A stretch of DNA of 37,663 nt from Ascoidea tarda (nom. inval.) (GCA_030560485.1 JAKTTS010000078.1:1-37663); one strand, 5' to 3'; counted from the stretch's first letter, positions 1-9,422 are shown. Notes: a model not told the origin generated them from the letters alone. Translations and numbers: made by a program.

Positions 1-1
1 A

Positions 2-1543
2 ATTCAAATTATAAATGTAAGGGGCCGCAGGAGGAACTGAAGCTCCAACATCGCCAGCAAATCCAACAATATTAATGGCAATTCCACAAATATAAGCAAC
101 ATATGCTCTCCAATTGGTTCCAAGTTTATTGAATCTATAATCAGATTTAATGTCACCGTTGTATAAATGATATAATTGAAGATAACCTCTTCTAACAACG
201 AAATAATCACTTAAAATGACACCAGAAATACAACTTAAAAAGACACTATAAGATGCCAAATAACTCATGAATCTATTAGAAGATTGAAAAAAATACCATG
301 GACAAATACACAATGCCAATCCTGCACAAATAAACCCACCACGTCTAATATTGATGTATCTAGGCAATAAAGCAGTCATATCAGTACCAGCTGATAATGA
401 ATTTGCTGAAATATTTGTACCCAATTGCGCTAAAGCAAAAGAAAATCCAATAAAGAAAACACCAATTCTATCTTTTGGAGTATAACCATCATTAAGAAAA
501 TTGCCCAAAACCTCTAAAGGAGACCAATAGGTCTTTCCGTAAATTATTGTTGACGAAGAAGAAACAAAAATACCAATTAAAGAAGTGATCGAAAAACAAA
601 TTGGAATTGAAAAAATTTGAGGCCAAAAAGCAGCATTTTTATTTCTAGCAAAACGAGAGAAATCTGGAGCATTTAAGATCAATGCAGCAAAATTGGCCAC
701 GCAGCTCATTAAGGCTTTAACAAAGGCCCAGGCATGAATTGAGCCCGAAATTGATGTCTTTTGTTGAACAACAGGTCCAATTCCACCAGCTTTAACCACC
801 GACCAAACTAAGAAACCGATTCCTGCAAAGGGAACAATTGCAGCTTTTATTGTGAACAAATGACGAATGGTTTGAGGAGGAAACCAAATTGCAGGTAAAG
901 AGATTAACCAGAAAAGAAAAAAACTCAAAAATTGAAATGGCGTTGTCCCATTGATATGACCTTTTATTGTTTGATTTAAATCATTTGAAAAAATAGATCT
1001 CAAAATCAATTGAATACATTCACCACCTAGCCAAGCCTGAACAGAGTACCAAAAAGCGGCCATTACCACTCTATTAATAACAGGCCAAATGCTTCCAAAA
1101 ACACCAAAAGATGATCTGCAGGCAACGGGAAAGGAAATATGATAATTGGTACCAATTTTGGCAGAGAAACTAAGAATAAAACTAACAATGAAATAGCCAA
1201 AGAAAACAGCTAAAAACACTTCCCACCATGCTAACCCAGCTTCAACCCCGGTACTTGCAATTTGCCATGTATTTATATTGAAACTATCAGCTATCCAGAA
1301 GAATACAAAATTAAACCAAGACCAAGTTCTTCGAGCACTTTCAACGGGTTTTAAATCATGATTATACAAAAACATTTTGGCAGCACTGAGTTGAGTGTGC
1401 TGAACCTCGAGATACTTGTCATGAAAATATCTTAATCTCAGATATTTGGAAAAACCAGGGGCCACCAACAAATCGGTCGAATCATTATCGGTGGAATCAT
1501 TGGAGCTTCTGCTCCTTTTGTTGATGACGGAGGTTCTCTCCAT
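2..1543 (-). CDS. NCS1/Fur-type nucleobase permease (uracil/allantoin permease-like), C-terminus cut by window start
   Basis: Plasma-membrane proton symporter of the NCS1 family, Fur branch (Fur4 uracil, Dal4 allantoin, Fui1 uridine in S. cerevisiae). The frame is open from an ATG at 1543 to the window edge, giving 514 codons without a stop; Fur4 has about 630 residues, so roughly 100 are missing. A hydrophilic N-terminus of about 60 residues leads into RRTWSW and about ten hydrophobic segments. Family landmarks visible are AWLGGECI, NAPDFSRFARN, QLGTNISANSLSAGTD and, late, SGVILSDYFVVRRGYLQLYHLY followed by WRAYVAYICGIAINIVGFAG. The last block resembles the Fur subfamily more than Thi7-type thiamine transporters. 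Substrate (uracil, allantoin or uridine) cannot be told from what is visible. It is divergently transcribed from a zinc-cluster regulator, which may control it (inference). Confidence 0.9.
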   Translation of the reverse strand, partial: MERTSVINKRSRSSNDSTDNDSTDLLVAPGFSKYLRLRYFHDKYLEVQHTQLSAAKMFLYNHDLKPVESARRTWSWFNFVFFWIADSFNINTWQIASTGVEAGLAWWEVFLAVFFGYFIVSFILSFSAKIGTNYHISFPVACRSSFGVFGSIWPVINRVVMAAFWYSVQAWLGGECIQLILRSIFSNDLNQTIKGHINGTTPFQFLSFFLFWLISLPAIWFPPQTIRHLFTIKAAIVPFAGIGFLVWSVVKAGGIGPVVQQKTSISGSIHAWAFVKALMSCVANFAALILNAPDFSRFARNKNAAFWPQIFSIPICFSITSLIGIFVSSSSTIIYGKTYWSPLEVLGNFLNDGYTPKDRIGVFFIGFSFALAQLGTNISANSLSAGTDMTALLPRYINIRRGGFICAGLALCICPWYFFQSSNRFMSYLASYSVFLSCISGVILSDYFVVRRGYLQLYHLYNGDIKSDYRFNKLGTNWRAYVAYICGIAINIVGFAGDVGASVPPAAPYIYNLN

Positions 1544-1957
1544 TCGCTTCAATTATTATAGGGCAAATGTGGGAAAGTAACAATTAAGATTGCAACAAAC
1601 AGTGGTATTGGAAATTTTGTAATTAAAACAACAGCAGATAAACCAAAATATGTTGAAAACAAGAAACACTGTTTTAACTCAGGCCAGTTCAATATATATT
1701 GTCGAAAACAAATAAAGCATGTCTTTTTCAGGGCCCGACTCACAGTTGATTGACTGTTGAAGAAGCAACTCTGAAAGAAATAAAGCAGCTTATACATGTT
1801 TACAGCGGGTCTCCCGCACTTTTTCTGTATTTGTTTTGACGGGCTTCGGAACCCCGCCGTTGAGTCTCGGGGCCGCAGGAACCCGTTTTTTGTTCTTTGA
1901 AAATTGAGTTGGAGAAGAGAAAGAAATGTTCTTTGGAGCTGAGCAGATGGTCAATAG
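1544..1957. promoter_or_regulatory. Divergent promoter shared by the permease and the first zinc-cluster regulator
   Basis: A 414-bp intergenic region between two diverging starts. The half nearer the regulator is GC-rich and carries CGG/CCG triplets of the kind bound by Zn2Cys6 proteins: a perfect 5-bp-arm palindrome GCGGG-tct-CCCGC near 1805-1817, and CGG (about 1847) facing CCG at 1854 and 1857. No clear TATA box was found. Binding by either neighbouring regulator is inference. Confidence 0.5.
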
Positions 1958-1961
1958 ATGA
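1926..1961 (+). other. Upstream ORF overlapping the first regulator's start
   Basis: An ATG at about 1926 opens an 11-codon reading frame that ends in TGA at 1959-1961. The stop overlaps the main ATG at 1958 in an ATGA arrangement and is in a different frame. If the mRNA starts upstream of 1926, this uORF would force reinitiation or leaky scanning and lower translation of the regulator. Transcript start is unknown, so the role is inference. Confidence 0.4.
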
Positions 1962-4486
1962 TGGTGGCAAAAAGAAAGCATAGTGAAGAAAATACCGTAA
2001 GTGATTTGAAGTTTACACCCCTCTCTCCTGTGAAATGTGGCAATTGTAAGAGACTGAATTTGATTTGTTTGCAACATTCTGAATCGCAATGTACAAATTT
2101 TTATAAAGCTAACCTTGATTGTGGAAGGAAGTTCCAGCTTAATGAAGCATCGAAAACTGTGTCAAATGGGTTATCAAAATTGGAGTTTTCCTCCGAAAGA
2201 ACCAATCGACAATCTTCTTATACAATTAATCAATCACATTTGAATTTACTGCAGAATCAAAATTTAGAAAAAAACAACAATCAAAAGCTTCCTACAGCTG
2301 AGATTTTATTCGAAATGATGAATCAGGATTTGTCTGATGATCTGTCTGATGATCTGTCTGATGATGCTCAAGAAATTGATACTCAAGAAATTGACACCCA
2401 AAATGGAAATCAAAATCTAAGCAAATTTGGTAAGATTGATAAGATTAATGGAATTGATGAAAATGGTGATGATAATCTTTCTTTATTTCCCCAGATCACA
2501 CCATTTTCTCAACCTGTCTCAAGTTATCATAATGAATGGAGTCCAGAACCACAAGAGAAGGGTTTGAATTATGATCTTAATTTAGATTATGAGTTAATGG
2601 GAACAATTTATCGAAGGTTGTATATCGGATGGCTGATGCTAGAAGAACAAATAAATTTTGTAAATAAATATAAATCAAAGACTCAGCAAAAGATTTTTTT
2701 TCCTATTACAATAAAAAATGATATTATAACTAGAAAGTTGTTAAGTATTGATGAAGCCAAAATAAGGATTAAAAATTATAAAACACTTCTTTATAGCTAT
2801 TTACCCCTAGTCGAATTACCAAAAGTGAGTTTTGATAAATTCAGAGAAAGATTTCCGTTATTATTTTTAACTACAATGTCAATAACTTCATTTACAATTT
2901 CTAAAATAAGAATTGGATGTAATTTTCAAAATGAATATTTGAAATTTTTAAAAATTCAAATTGAGCATTTATCTCATTTAGTTAATGAAGTTTTAGTATT
3001 AGGAAATAAAACATTTGAAATCTTTCAATGTTTGGTTTTAACATTCAACTGGTATAATTCGCCCAATTTGTTTAGTCATAATAAAGACCATCATATTTTA
3101 AATTTATTAACATCAATGGCTATTGATTTGGGATTAATTAAATATATCCAATTCAATCCTAAACTTCACTCTTGTCGATATGAAAGTACTCTTAAAAAGG
3201 AGATTAATTTAACCAATCCTTATAACATTGAGTGTCAAAGAATTTTATTAACGATTTATTTGTCGAATTTTAATAATGTATTTCTTTTAAATAAACCAAA
3301 ATTGATATACTGGACAGATTATTTTGATGAATGTTTTGATGAATTATCCAAGAGCTCATTAAGTTTTGATATAAATACTAGTTGTATAACAAAGATTTAT
3401 AGCTTGGTTGAGGAATGTATAAAATTGGTTAGCGGCGTTAATGGAAATAATAGTAATGATAATAATAATAATAATAGCAGTAATAATTTCAAGAAAATTA
3501 ATTTTGAACAATTGATTAACAATCAAAACATTGTAGATTATTTTATTGGGAAAATCGGTAAAATAGATCGACTAAATGTTAAGAAAACTGATTTTTATAG
3601 AATATCATTTAATACAGCTCAAATACTTTTAATCGAACACTGTTTATTACCACTATTTCTCAACAAAGATATTAAAGATATTGAAAATAATGTTGAAAAG
3701 ATATTGAATGAATTTAGCGAAAATGAAGAAAAAGAAAATTTAATCAAACCGGTTATGATGAAAGCAATGAATAGAGCATATGATTATTGTATTAAAAATA
3801 TGATTATTATTACTTCGTTAGAAACCAAGACGCTATTAGTATTACCATTACCCCAATATTCAAGAATAATCTACAATTTATCATTGGTTTTAAAATTCAG
3901 TTTAATTCAAAGCAGATTTCCCAAAGTGCATCATTTCTTTTTCAGTCTTCCCAAGAATAAGGATTACAAGAAAACCGTATTGAGTATTCAAAATTTCCAA
4001 ACAACATTGAAAAGAATAATCGATAGATTTAGTTATAACAATACATTGGTAAAGGTTTATTACGTTATTTCATTATTATTGGTTCATTACAAGATTACAT
4101 TGAACCGAGAATCAGAGAGCTTTAAAAAATTTCTTGAAGAATATAGAAAAACAGCAAATGCAAAACCCAGTCCAAAAGGCAAACGCCTTAAGACTAATTT
4201 TAGAAATACTGTCAATGTTGTCAATCGACACGAGAGCGATAAGTTACATGAAGAGTGTATCAGCCAAAGCACTAATGAAGGTGAGGAAGAAGATGCTGAA
4301 AGTGGCAGTGACTTTGGTGATTTTAACAACGAAAGTGGCCCTTTCCTCCACGGAGTAGACTTGGGCAACTTTGGAAGTGCAAGGGATGAGCAAGAAGTGT
4401 GCCACTTCAGCTTGAAGAACTTCGACTTGTTCGAGGAGGTGTTTATGAAGTTCTTCGAGACAGAGGCCCCGAGCAACTTCATCTGA
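1958..4486 (+). CDS. Fungal zinc-cluster-type transcription factor with a degenerate Zn2Cys6 finger
   Basis: An 842-residue protein beginning MMVAKRKH. Residues 27-55 keep the Zn2Cys6 spacing: C27-X2-C30-X6-C37-X7-C45-X2-F48-X6-C55. The fifth ligand is Phe (TTT at 2099-2101) where Cys (TGT) is expected, and the usual basic RKxKC stretch reads RLNLIC. Binding through an intact binuclear cluster is therefore doubtful. Residues 125-150 hold short repeats (DLSDDLSDD, QEIDTQEIDT). A long helical region from about 210 to 700 resembles the fungal middle homology region; a stretch near 355-395 (WYNSPNLF, then HHILNLLTSMAIDLGL) is reminiscent of War1/Leu3-like regulators, a tentative comparison. The C-terminus is acidic, a possible activation domain. 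It lies between a permease on the opposite strand and a second regulator in tandem. Target genes are unknown. Confidence 0.75.
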   Translation: MMVAKRKHSEENTVSDLKFTPLSPVKCGNCKRLNLICLQHSESQCTNFYKANLDCGRKFQLNEASKTVSNGLSKLEFSSERTNRQSSYTINQSHLNLLQNQNLEKNNNQKLPTAEILFEMMNQDLSDDLSDDLSDDAQEIDTQEIDTQNGNQNLSKFGKIDKINGIDENGDDNLSLFPQITPFSQPVSSYHNEWSPEPQEKGLNYDLNLDYELMGTIYRRLYIGWLMLEEQINFVNKYKSKTQQKIFFPITIKNDIITRKLLSIDEAKIRIKNYKTLLYSYLPLVELPKVSFDKFRERFPLLFLTTMSITSFTISKIRIGCNFQNEYLKFLKIQIEHLSHLVNEVLVLGNKTFEIFQCLVLTFNWYNSPNLFSHNKDHHILNLLTSMAIDLGLIKYIQFNPKLHSCRYESTLKKEINLTNPYNIECQRILLTIYLSNFNNVFLLNKPKLIYWTDYFDECFDELSKSSLSFDINTSCITKIYSLVEECIKLVSGVNGNNSNDNNNNNSSNNFKKINFEQLINNQNIVDYFIGKIGKIDRLNVKKTDFYRISFNTAQILLIEHCLLPLFLNKDIKDIENNVEKILNEFSENEEKENLIKPVMMKAMNRAYDYCIKNMIIITSLETKTLLVLPLPQYSRIIYNLSLVLKFSLIQSRFPKVHHFFFSLPKNKDYKKTVLSIQNFQTTLKRIIDRFSYNNTLVKVYYVISLLLVHYKITLNRESESFKKFLEEYRKTANAKPSPKGKRLKTNFRNTVNVVNRHESDKLHEECISQSTNEGEEEDAESGSDFGDFNNESGPFLHGVDLGNFGSARDEQEVCHFSLKNFDLFEEVFMKFFETEAPSNFI

Positions 4487-4536
4487 AGAACGCCCTGCTC
4501 TGCACAACCAGGTCCCTAAATGCGTGCACACATTGA

Positions 4537-4570
4537 GCGCAGTCCAATGCTTAAGTGCATTGTACTGCGC
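4537..4570. repeat. 14-bp-arm imperfect inverted repeat between the two regulators
   Basis: Left arm GCGCAGTCCAATGC and right arm GCATTGTACTGCGC are complementary except for one position, separated by TTAAGT. It sits 50 bp after the stop of the first regulator and 110 bp before the preferred start of the second. It could be a dyad operator, a cruciform, or an RNA hairpin in the leader of the second gene. Confidence 0.65.
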
Positions 4571-4639
4571 CAATATGCACCGGGGCACACGCGGAATATC
4601 TCCACAAGCAAACCTCGCGACTCATTTCCACCTCATCTC

Positions 4640-4652
4640 TGGAGCTGAGCAG
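4640..4652 (+). promoter_or_regulatory. 13-bp leader motif shared by both regulator genes
   Basis: TGGAGCTGAGCAG occurs here, ending 27 bp before the ATG at 4680, and again at about 1934-1946, ending 11 bp before the ATG of the upstream regulator. Same strand and same position relative to the start suggest a shared leader element or leftover duplication. It supports 4680 rather than 4575 as the start of the second gene, because it then lies in the leader of both genes. Confidence 0.4.
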
Positions 4653-4679
4653 CAGAAGAGCCTCGAGCATCACAGGGAG

Positions 4680-7439
4680 ATGAACCATACGACCAACGCC
4701 AGCAACGACGCACAGCAGTTCAAGAGAAGGAGGGTGTCCAAGGCCTGCGACTTTTGCCGGAGACGAAAGGTCAAGTGCAACGGCGAGAACCCATGCGTTA
4801 ACTGCTTCAAGAATAACTTTGTCTGCAATTACTCACTCTCTAGAAGAAAGAAGTCGACAGTGCTATTACTAAACAACGATATCTACAATGGCGAACAGCA
4901 GGTTATTCCTGAGAACCCTCAGGAAAAACTTCCTCTTGGACCTCAAGGTTTTGAGTACAATCAAATTAGTGTTTTGACTGATCGGTTAGATAAAATGGAG
5001 ACGTTGATGCAAAATATTACTAACAAACTCAGTACTTTTAAAGAGGACCTAAAGGATAGAAACGCAGATAAAAAATACAATGCTAATACTAATTCAAATG
5101 TTAATGAATCTGAGAAGACAACCAACAGATTCAATTTGCTTTTCATTAAACACGACAACGCTTCTGAATTATCACTCAATAGCCCAAATAAATATTCGCC
5201 TTTCGTTCCTGAACTTCGTCCCAACGAATTTATTGGACCCCAAACAAATTTCTCGATTTTCAGTGCAAAGGGCATGCAATGGCTTCGAGAAAACCTCGGT
5301 TCAGATGCGAAAGAATATCTTGATCCCTTGATGAAATTGCCCAAAACTATACACAAAGTAGTAAAATCTCAAATTAAAAAGTGGAGAGAGCCTATTAGCT
5401 CTGTTGAATTAACTCCCCTTCCTGATAAATATATAACAGATGCATTGTTAGAACTCTTTTTAGGTGAAAATTCTCCAATTCCCATTCCACTTTTAAAACA
5501 TAAAGAAATGAAGGAGCTATTTGATCAGTACTATCAAGAACAAGCTGGCATATACTCAAAGAATAAGTTAAATTACTCCGATTTGCTTTTAATGAATGTG
5601 GTTGTTACTGCAAGTTCCAGCTTGCTTATCGATGCTAAAAATGTTGATGAAAACTTTATAAAGTTTTTAAAACTTCCAGATATACCCATTTCAAAATTAA
5701 AAGAACTCGAAAGCAAACACCTATTAAATTCGATATATTACTTCAATAGAATATGTATTGTACCTGATGGAATTAGATCAATCCATGGGATACTTTTATT
5801 AGCAATGTACAACGAAATCACCTTTTCTCACAAGATATCTTACATGTTGCTTTCAATTGCTATAAGATTATCCCAAGACATGGGACTACATAGAGCAGAA
5901 ACATACACTGGTTATAGTGAAGCTGAAGCTTGCACTAGAAGAATAACCTGGCTTGTCTGTTACCAATATGACAAAGCTGTTTGTTTTAGAACGGGAAAAC
6001 CACCAATTATTAATGATGCAGACGTTTCATTCAAACTTGATCTGGAATTTACACTAGCTATATCTAAATTTTATCAAATTGACGCGTCTCAACTCACTGA
6101 TTTCCAAATTTCTTCTTATTTTAATGTACTATACAATGGTGATAAAACTGATGTTGGCAGAGGGTTTTTATTTATAATGGTATTATTGGGCAAAATTGGA
6201 ATAAAATCCTATTTTAAATTATTCTCTGCAAGTGCTTTAGTAGGGAAAAGCCAAGATGACATTGTCGAAATAGTCAGTTCTTTATTACGAGAATTAGATG
6301 ATTTCAAAAAGATACTTCCACCTCAACTTAAAATTGGAACCAACATTCTTAAAAAATTATTTAATGGTACCGAAAATGAATACATAAATAATCACACTAA
6401 AATGTTTACAGTGTTTGTTCATTTTGTTTATTACAACTTGGTCATTCGTGTTAGTAAAATCGCAATAAGAGATCCTTGGTCCACTAATCTTATGGCTTCT
6501 ACTAACCCAGATCAACCAACACCAAACTCATCTTCTAAAAACACTAAGAAGTTCAATGATAACGAATTTTGTAATAGATGTTTAGATGCCGCTAGACAAG
6601 TCTTGAAATTATGTTGGGGTCTCCCCCAGAGAGTAAACCATTTATTGTCTGTTTGTTTATTTTTTCCCAGTAATGCTTTAATTCTATTATTTGGTTCTGT
6701 TGTCCAGCACCCTACTTCTGAATCTGCTGCCGATGATCTAAACTTGATGATTCAAGCATATATGAAATTCTTTGTTGCTTGTCCAGAAAAAGCAAAATTC
6801 CAAATGGTTGATTTGTCAGTGAGACAATTAATAAAAATAGCAATCAGAATTTATGAAAAAAATAATGGTGATAAACCATTTGAAATTTGTGATGAAGTTA
6901 AAGGTGATTTAAACAGACCAGCCCAGGTGATTGATAGGTTAATTGAGGAACGGAAACAAAGAGCACTTTTAAGCTTTCAAAAAGAAAGACTGGATATTAA
7001 TGCTAATAATAATATAAAAAATTCGACAAATATTTCTGCAACGAATTCCAATGTGAGAAGTGTTCCTTTGACTAGTGATGTAAATACTACAATTGACAAT
7101 AATAACATTTCTATCAACAGTTTAAATGGAAATGCTAATCAGAATTTAAATAATAATCTCAATGGAGCTTTTAACAATTCAAATGGCAATTTTAATAACA
7201 ATAATCTCAATTCAGGAAATATTAATGGCAATAATTTTAATGCAGATGGTCAGGGGTTTTTCATGCCCAATATTAATGAATTGAATGAATATACAAACGA
7301 CGTTGGCTCTACAACATCAACTAGTAATTTTGATGAACAATATTTTGATTTTAATGCCAAGACATCTACAGAAGTTTTTGCATTATTTGATTCGTTATTT
7401 TGTCTACCAGATTTTTTAATAAATAAAGATCTAAATTGA
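4680..7439 (+). CDS. Zn2Cys6 fungal transcription factor
   Basis: A 919-residue nuclear regulator. Residues 15-49 form a complete zinc cluster (C23, C26, C33, C39, C42, C49) preceded by KRRRVSK and with the basic RRRKVKC loop, reminiscent of Asg1-type clusters. A coiled-coil-like segment near residue 100 (LTDRLDKMETLMQNIT) may dimerise it. The fungal-specific middle homology domain follows, with ISYMLLSIAIRLSQDMGLHR and RRITWLVCYQYDKAVCFRTGKPP around residues 390-450. The last 150 residues are Asn-rich and end in a hydrophobic/acidic tail. Start choice: the frame is open further upstream, with another ATG at 4575 (954 residues), but that stretch directly follows the inverted repeat and leaves only 88 bp after the preceding stop; 4680 sits just before the finger. 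Tandem with the damaged regulator and near a permease. Exact orthologue not recognised. Confidence 0.85.
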   Translation: MNHTTNASNDAQQFKRRRVSKACDFCRRRKVKCNGENPCVNCFKNNFVCNYSLSRRKKSTVLLLNNDIYNGEQQVIPENPQEKLPLGPQGFEYNQISVLTDRLDKMETLMQNITNKLSTFKEDLKDRNADKKYNANTNSNVNESEKTTNRFNLLFIKHDNASELSLNSPNKYSPFVPELRPNEFIGPQTNFSIFSAKGMQWLRENLGSDAKEYLDPLMKLPKTIHKVVKSQIKKWREPISSVELTPLPDKYITDALLELFLGENSPIPIPLLKHKEMKELFDQYYQEQAGIYSKNKLNYSDLLLMNVVVTASSSLLIDAKNVDENFIKFLKLPDIPISKLKELESKHLLNSIYYFNRICIVPDGIRSIHGILLLAMYNEITFSHKISYMLLSIAIRLSQDMGLHRAETYTGYSEAEACTRRITWLVCYQYDKAVCFRTGKPPIINDADVSFKLDLEFTLAISKFYQIDASQLTDFQISSYFNVLYNGDKTDVGRGFLFIMVLLGKIGIKSYFKLFSASALVGKSQDDIVEIVSSLLRELDDFKKILPPQLKIGTNILKKLFNGTENEYINNHTKMFTVFVHFVYYNLVIRVSKIAIRDPWSTNLMASTNPDQPTPNSSSKNTKKFNDNEFCNRCLDAARQVLKLCWGLPQRVNHLLSVCLFFPSNALILLFGSVVQHPTSESAADDLNLMIQAYMKFFVACPEKAKFQMVDLSVRQLIKIAIRIYEKNNGDKPFEICDEVKGDLNRPAQVIDRLIEERKQRALLSFQKERLDINANNNIKNSTNISATNSNVRSVPLTSDVNTTIDNNNISINSLNGNANQNLNNNLNGAFNNSNGNFNNNNLNSGNINGNNFNADGQGFFMPNINELNEYTNDVGSTTSTSNFDEQYFDFNAKTSTEVFALFDSLFCLPDFLINKDLN

Positions 7440-7611
7440 AAAATTTCTTATTTTCATGGGAAAAAAAATATAGAAGAATTTTTTTTTGGGCTTGAGATTT
7501 TTGGTTTTTAATAGTTTTTGAATTAAATTGTGATATTAAGGTTTTATTTTTATAATTTTGTTTATAAAAAATTTCTTGGTTTTATTTTCATTTTATCGTT
7601 ATCTTGCTTAT

Positions 7612-7718
7612 CTTGTTTATCTTTATCTTTATCTTTTTCATCTTGTTAATCTTGTTTATCTTTATCTTTATCTTTTTCATCTTGTTAATCTTGTTTATCT
7701 TATTTATCTTTATCTTTT
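7612..7718. repeat. 39-bp tandem repeat, about 2.7 copies, in a convergent intergenic region
   Basis: Two identical 39-bp units lie at 7612-7650 and 7651-7689, followed by a shortened third from 7690. Each unit is built from CTTGTTTAT and CTTTAT steps, so the plus strand is pure pyrimidine/T-rich. The repeat lies between the 3' ends of two converging genes (stop at 7439, stop at 7896). Apart from this, the 456-bp spacer holds only T/A-rich sequence suitable for 3' ends. Confidence 0.8.
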
Positions 7719-7895
7719 TTTTATTTTTTTTTGTTTCATTTATAATTATGGAGATATAATTATTGAAATACAAAATATGAATATTTTTCTTTAATATTTT
7801 TTTAAAAGTAAGAAATGCCCTATATTATATAAATCTCATTGAGAAGTAATTTATAAATAATAAAACAATAAAATTATACAATTGAATTAGCGGAT

Positions 7896-9156
7896 TTAAA
7901 ATTTAGAGAATTTCTTATTAGATTTACCAGTACCAGAAGAAACTTTTAAAACATTAAATCTAACGGTTTTTGAGATTGGTCTACATTGACCAACAGTAAC
8001 AACATCACCTTCTTGAACACGGAAAGCTGGAGAAACATGAGCAGCTAAATTTTTATGACGTTTTTCGTATCTGTTATATTTTGGAACGTAGTGTAAATAA
8101 TCACGTCTGATGATGATAGTACGATGCATTTTGGTGGAAACAACAGTACCAGTTAAGATACGACCACGAATGGAGACCAAACCAGTGAATGGACATTTCT
8201 TATCGATATAGTGACCTTCAATAGCGGTTTTGGGGGTTTTGAAACCTAAACCAACTTCTTTATACCATCTCTTGGTACGTTTTGTAGCTTTGGCTTTTGG
8301 GTTGGTGAAGATATGAGGTTGCTAGAATGGAATAAAGTTAGTAAATTGCTTATAGTTGTATGAGTGAATTGAATTTTGAATAAGATCTAATATAATTTAA
8401 TACGACAAACAGAATTTTTTTATAATTCTATTCAATTTTGATCAAACTTTATATAAACATAAAATAAATCAAAAAAAAAATTCATGATATGATATGATTG
8501 ATTTTTTTTTTCTTTCAATTTTAAACAAGTTTCTCAATTTGAGAAATTAAAAGTGATTTTTCTTTATTGAATTTTCTTAAGAAAAAATTATAATACGGTA
8601 TTAAAAATAAATAATAATACTGATTTTATCATAATTGTTCACTTTATTTTATGTTTTTTATAATTTTAAAATTTTTGTGACTATTTTTTATGCAAATTTT
8701 AAAATAATTACTTTCTAGTTTAATTTATATTCAAAAATTTGTTGAAGTTTTAATTGTGTTTATTAGAAATTATTGGAGAATTTTTGAAATGTTATTTTAA
8801 GTGATTTGCACAATTTTTTATAAATTTAATTTTTTGAAAACAGTTTTTATAAATATTCCTGGCTGATACAGCTTTACGAAAATGTTTTTATTGGTTATAT
8901 TTGACATTTAATATTTCACAACAAATCATCTTTAAATTAATAATTTCATTATTTCTCCATTTAATTTTTATTAATGCAAATGGTCTAGTAATTTAGTTAT
9001 TTATTTCAATACTGTAATAATCGGTTTGTTGATACTTGATATTCAATAATACATTGTAAGAGATATTGAATAATAGATCGTAGATTAAATTGAGGATTGA
9101 TAAATACACACCTTTTGGAAAGCTCTTTCAGCTTGAACATTTAATTCAGTTGCCAT
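7896..9156 (-). CDS. RPS11: 40S ribosomal protein uS17 (Rps11), spliced
   Basis: Structural protein of the small ribosomal subunit. Exon 1 is 9112-9156 (15 codons, [15 protein letters not shown]) and exon 2 is 7896-8321, together 156 residues, the same length as S. cerevisiae Rps11. Exon 2 starts [20 protein letters not shown] and contains the uS17 core ([52 protein letters not shown]) and ends KSNKKFSKF. The intron interrupts after codon 15 in phase 0, which I believe matches the S. cerevisiae RPS11 genes. Upstream, an inverted pair of TAGGGCT elements at 9423-9445 fits a Tbf1-controlled ribosomal protein promoter. It converges with the zinc-cluster regulator and diverges from the glutaredoxin gene. 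Confidence 0.97.
8322..9111 (-). other. RPS11 intron (790 nt)
   Basis: The 5' site reads AAG|GTGTGT rather than the GTATGT used by the other two introns in this window. The perfect branch point TACTAAC (plus-strand GTTAGTA at 8337-8343) lies 15 nt before the 3' site CATTCTAG|CAA. The interior is very AT-rich. On the sense strand I saw no C/D snoRNA signature: the CTGA D-box (TCAG on the plus strand) is absent. Confidence 0.93.
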
Positions 9157-9422
9157 TTTCAATTGATTATTATATTATATAGTACTAAATTCCTAAATTT
9201 AATTCTTTATTAAACAACTTTTCAAGTCTTGCTTTAAGAGGTACTGATTAGACTAACGCTATCAAATGATTTTTTTTAATATAATCAAAACGAAATGGAA
9301 AACCCGCACGCGAAACGGTGGATGACATCTCGGCAGATTTTGCAGTAGTAAAAGCAGACCTTTTTCCCTCTGTTTCGCAAGACCCAAATATAGCTGAAAA
9401 CATCCACGTTGTGAGCACTGTT

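Noticed and set aside
8322-9111. Intronic snoRNA in RPS11
   Set aside because: No C/D box pair on the sense strand; the sequence is too AT-rich to see an H/ACA fold by eye.
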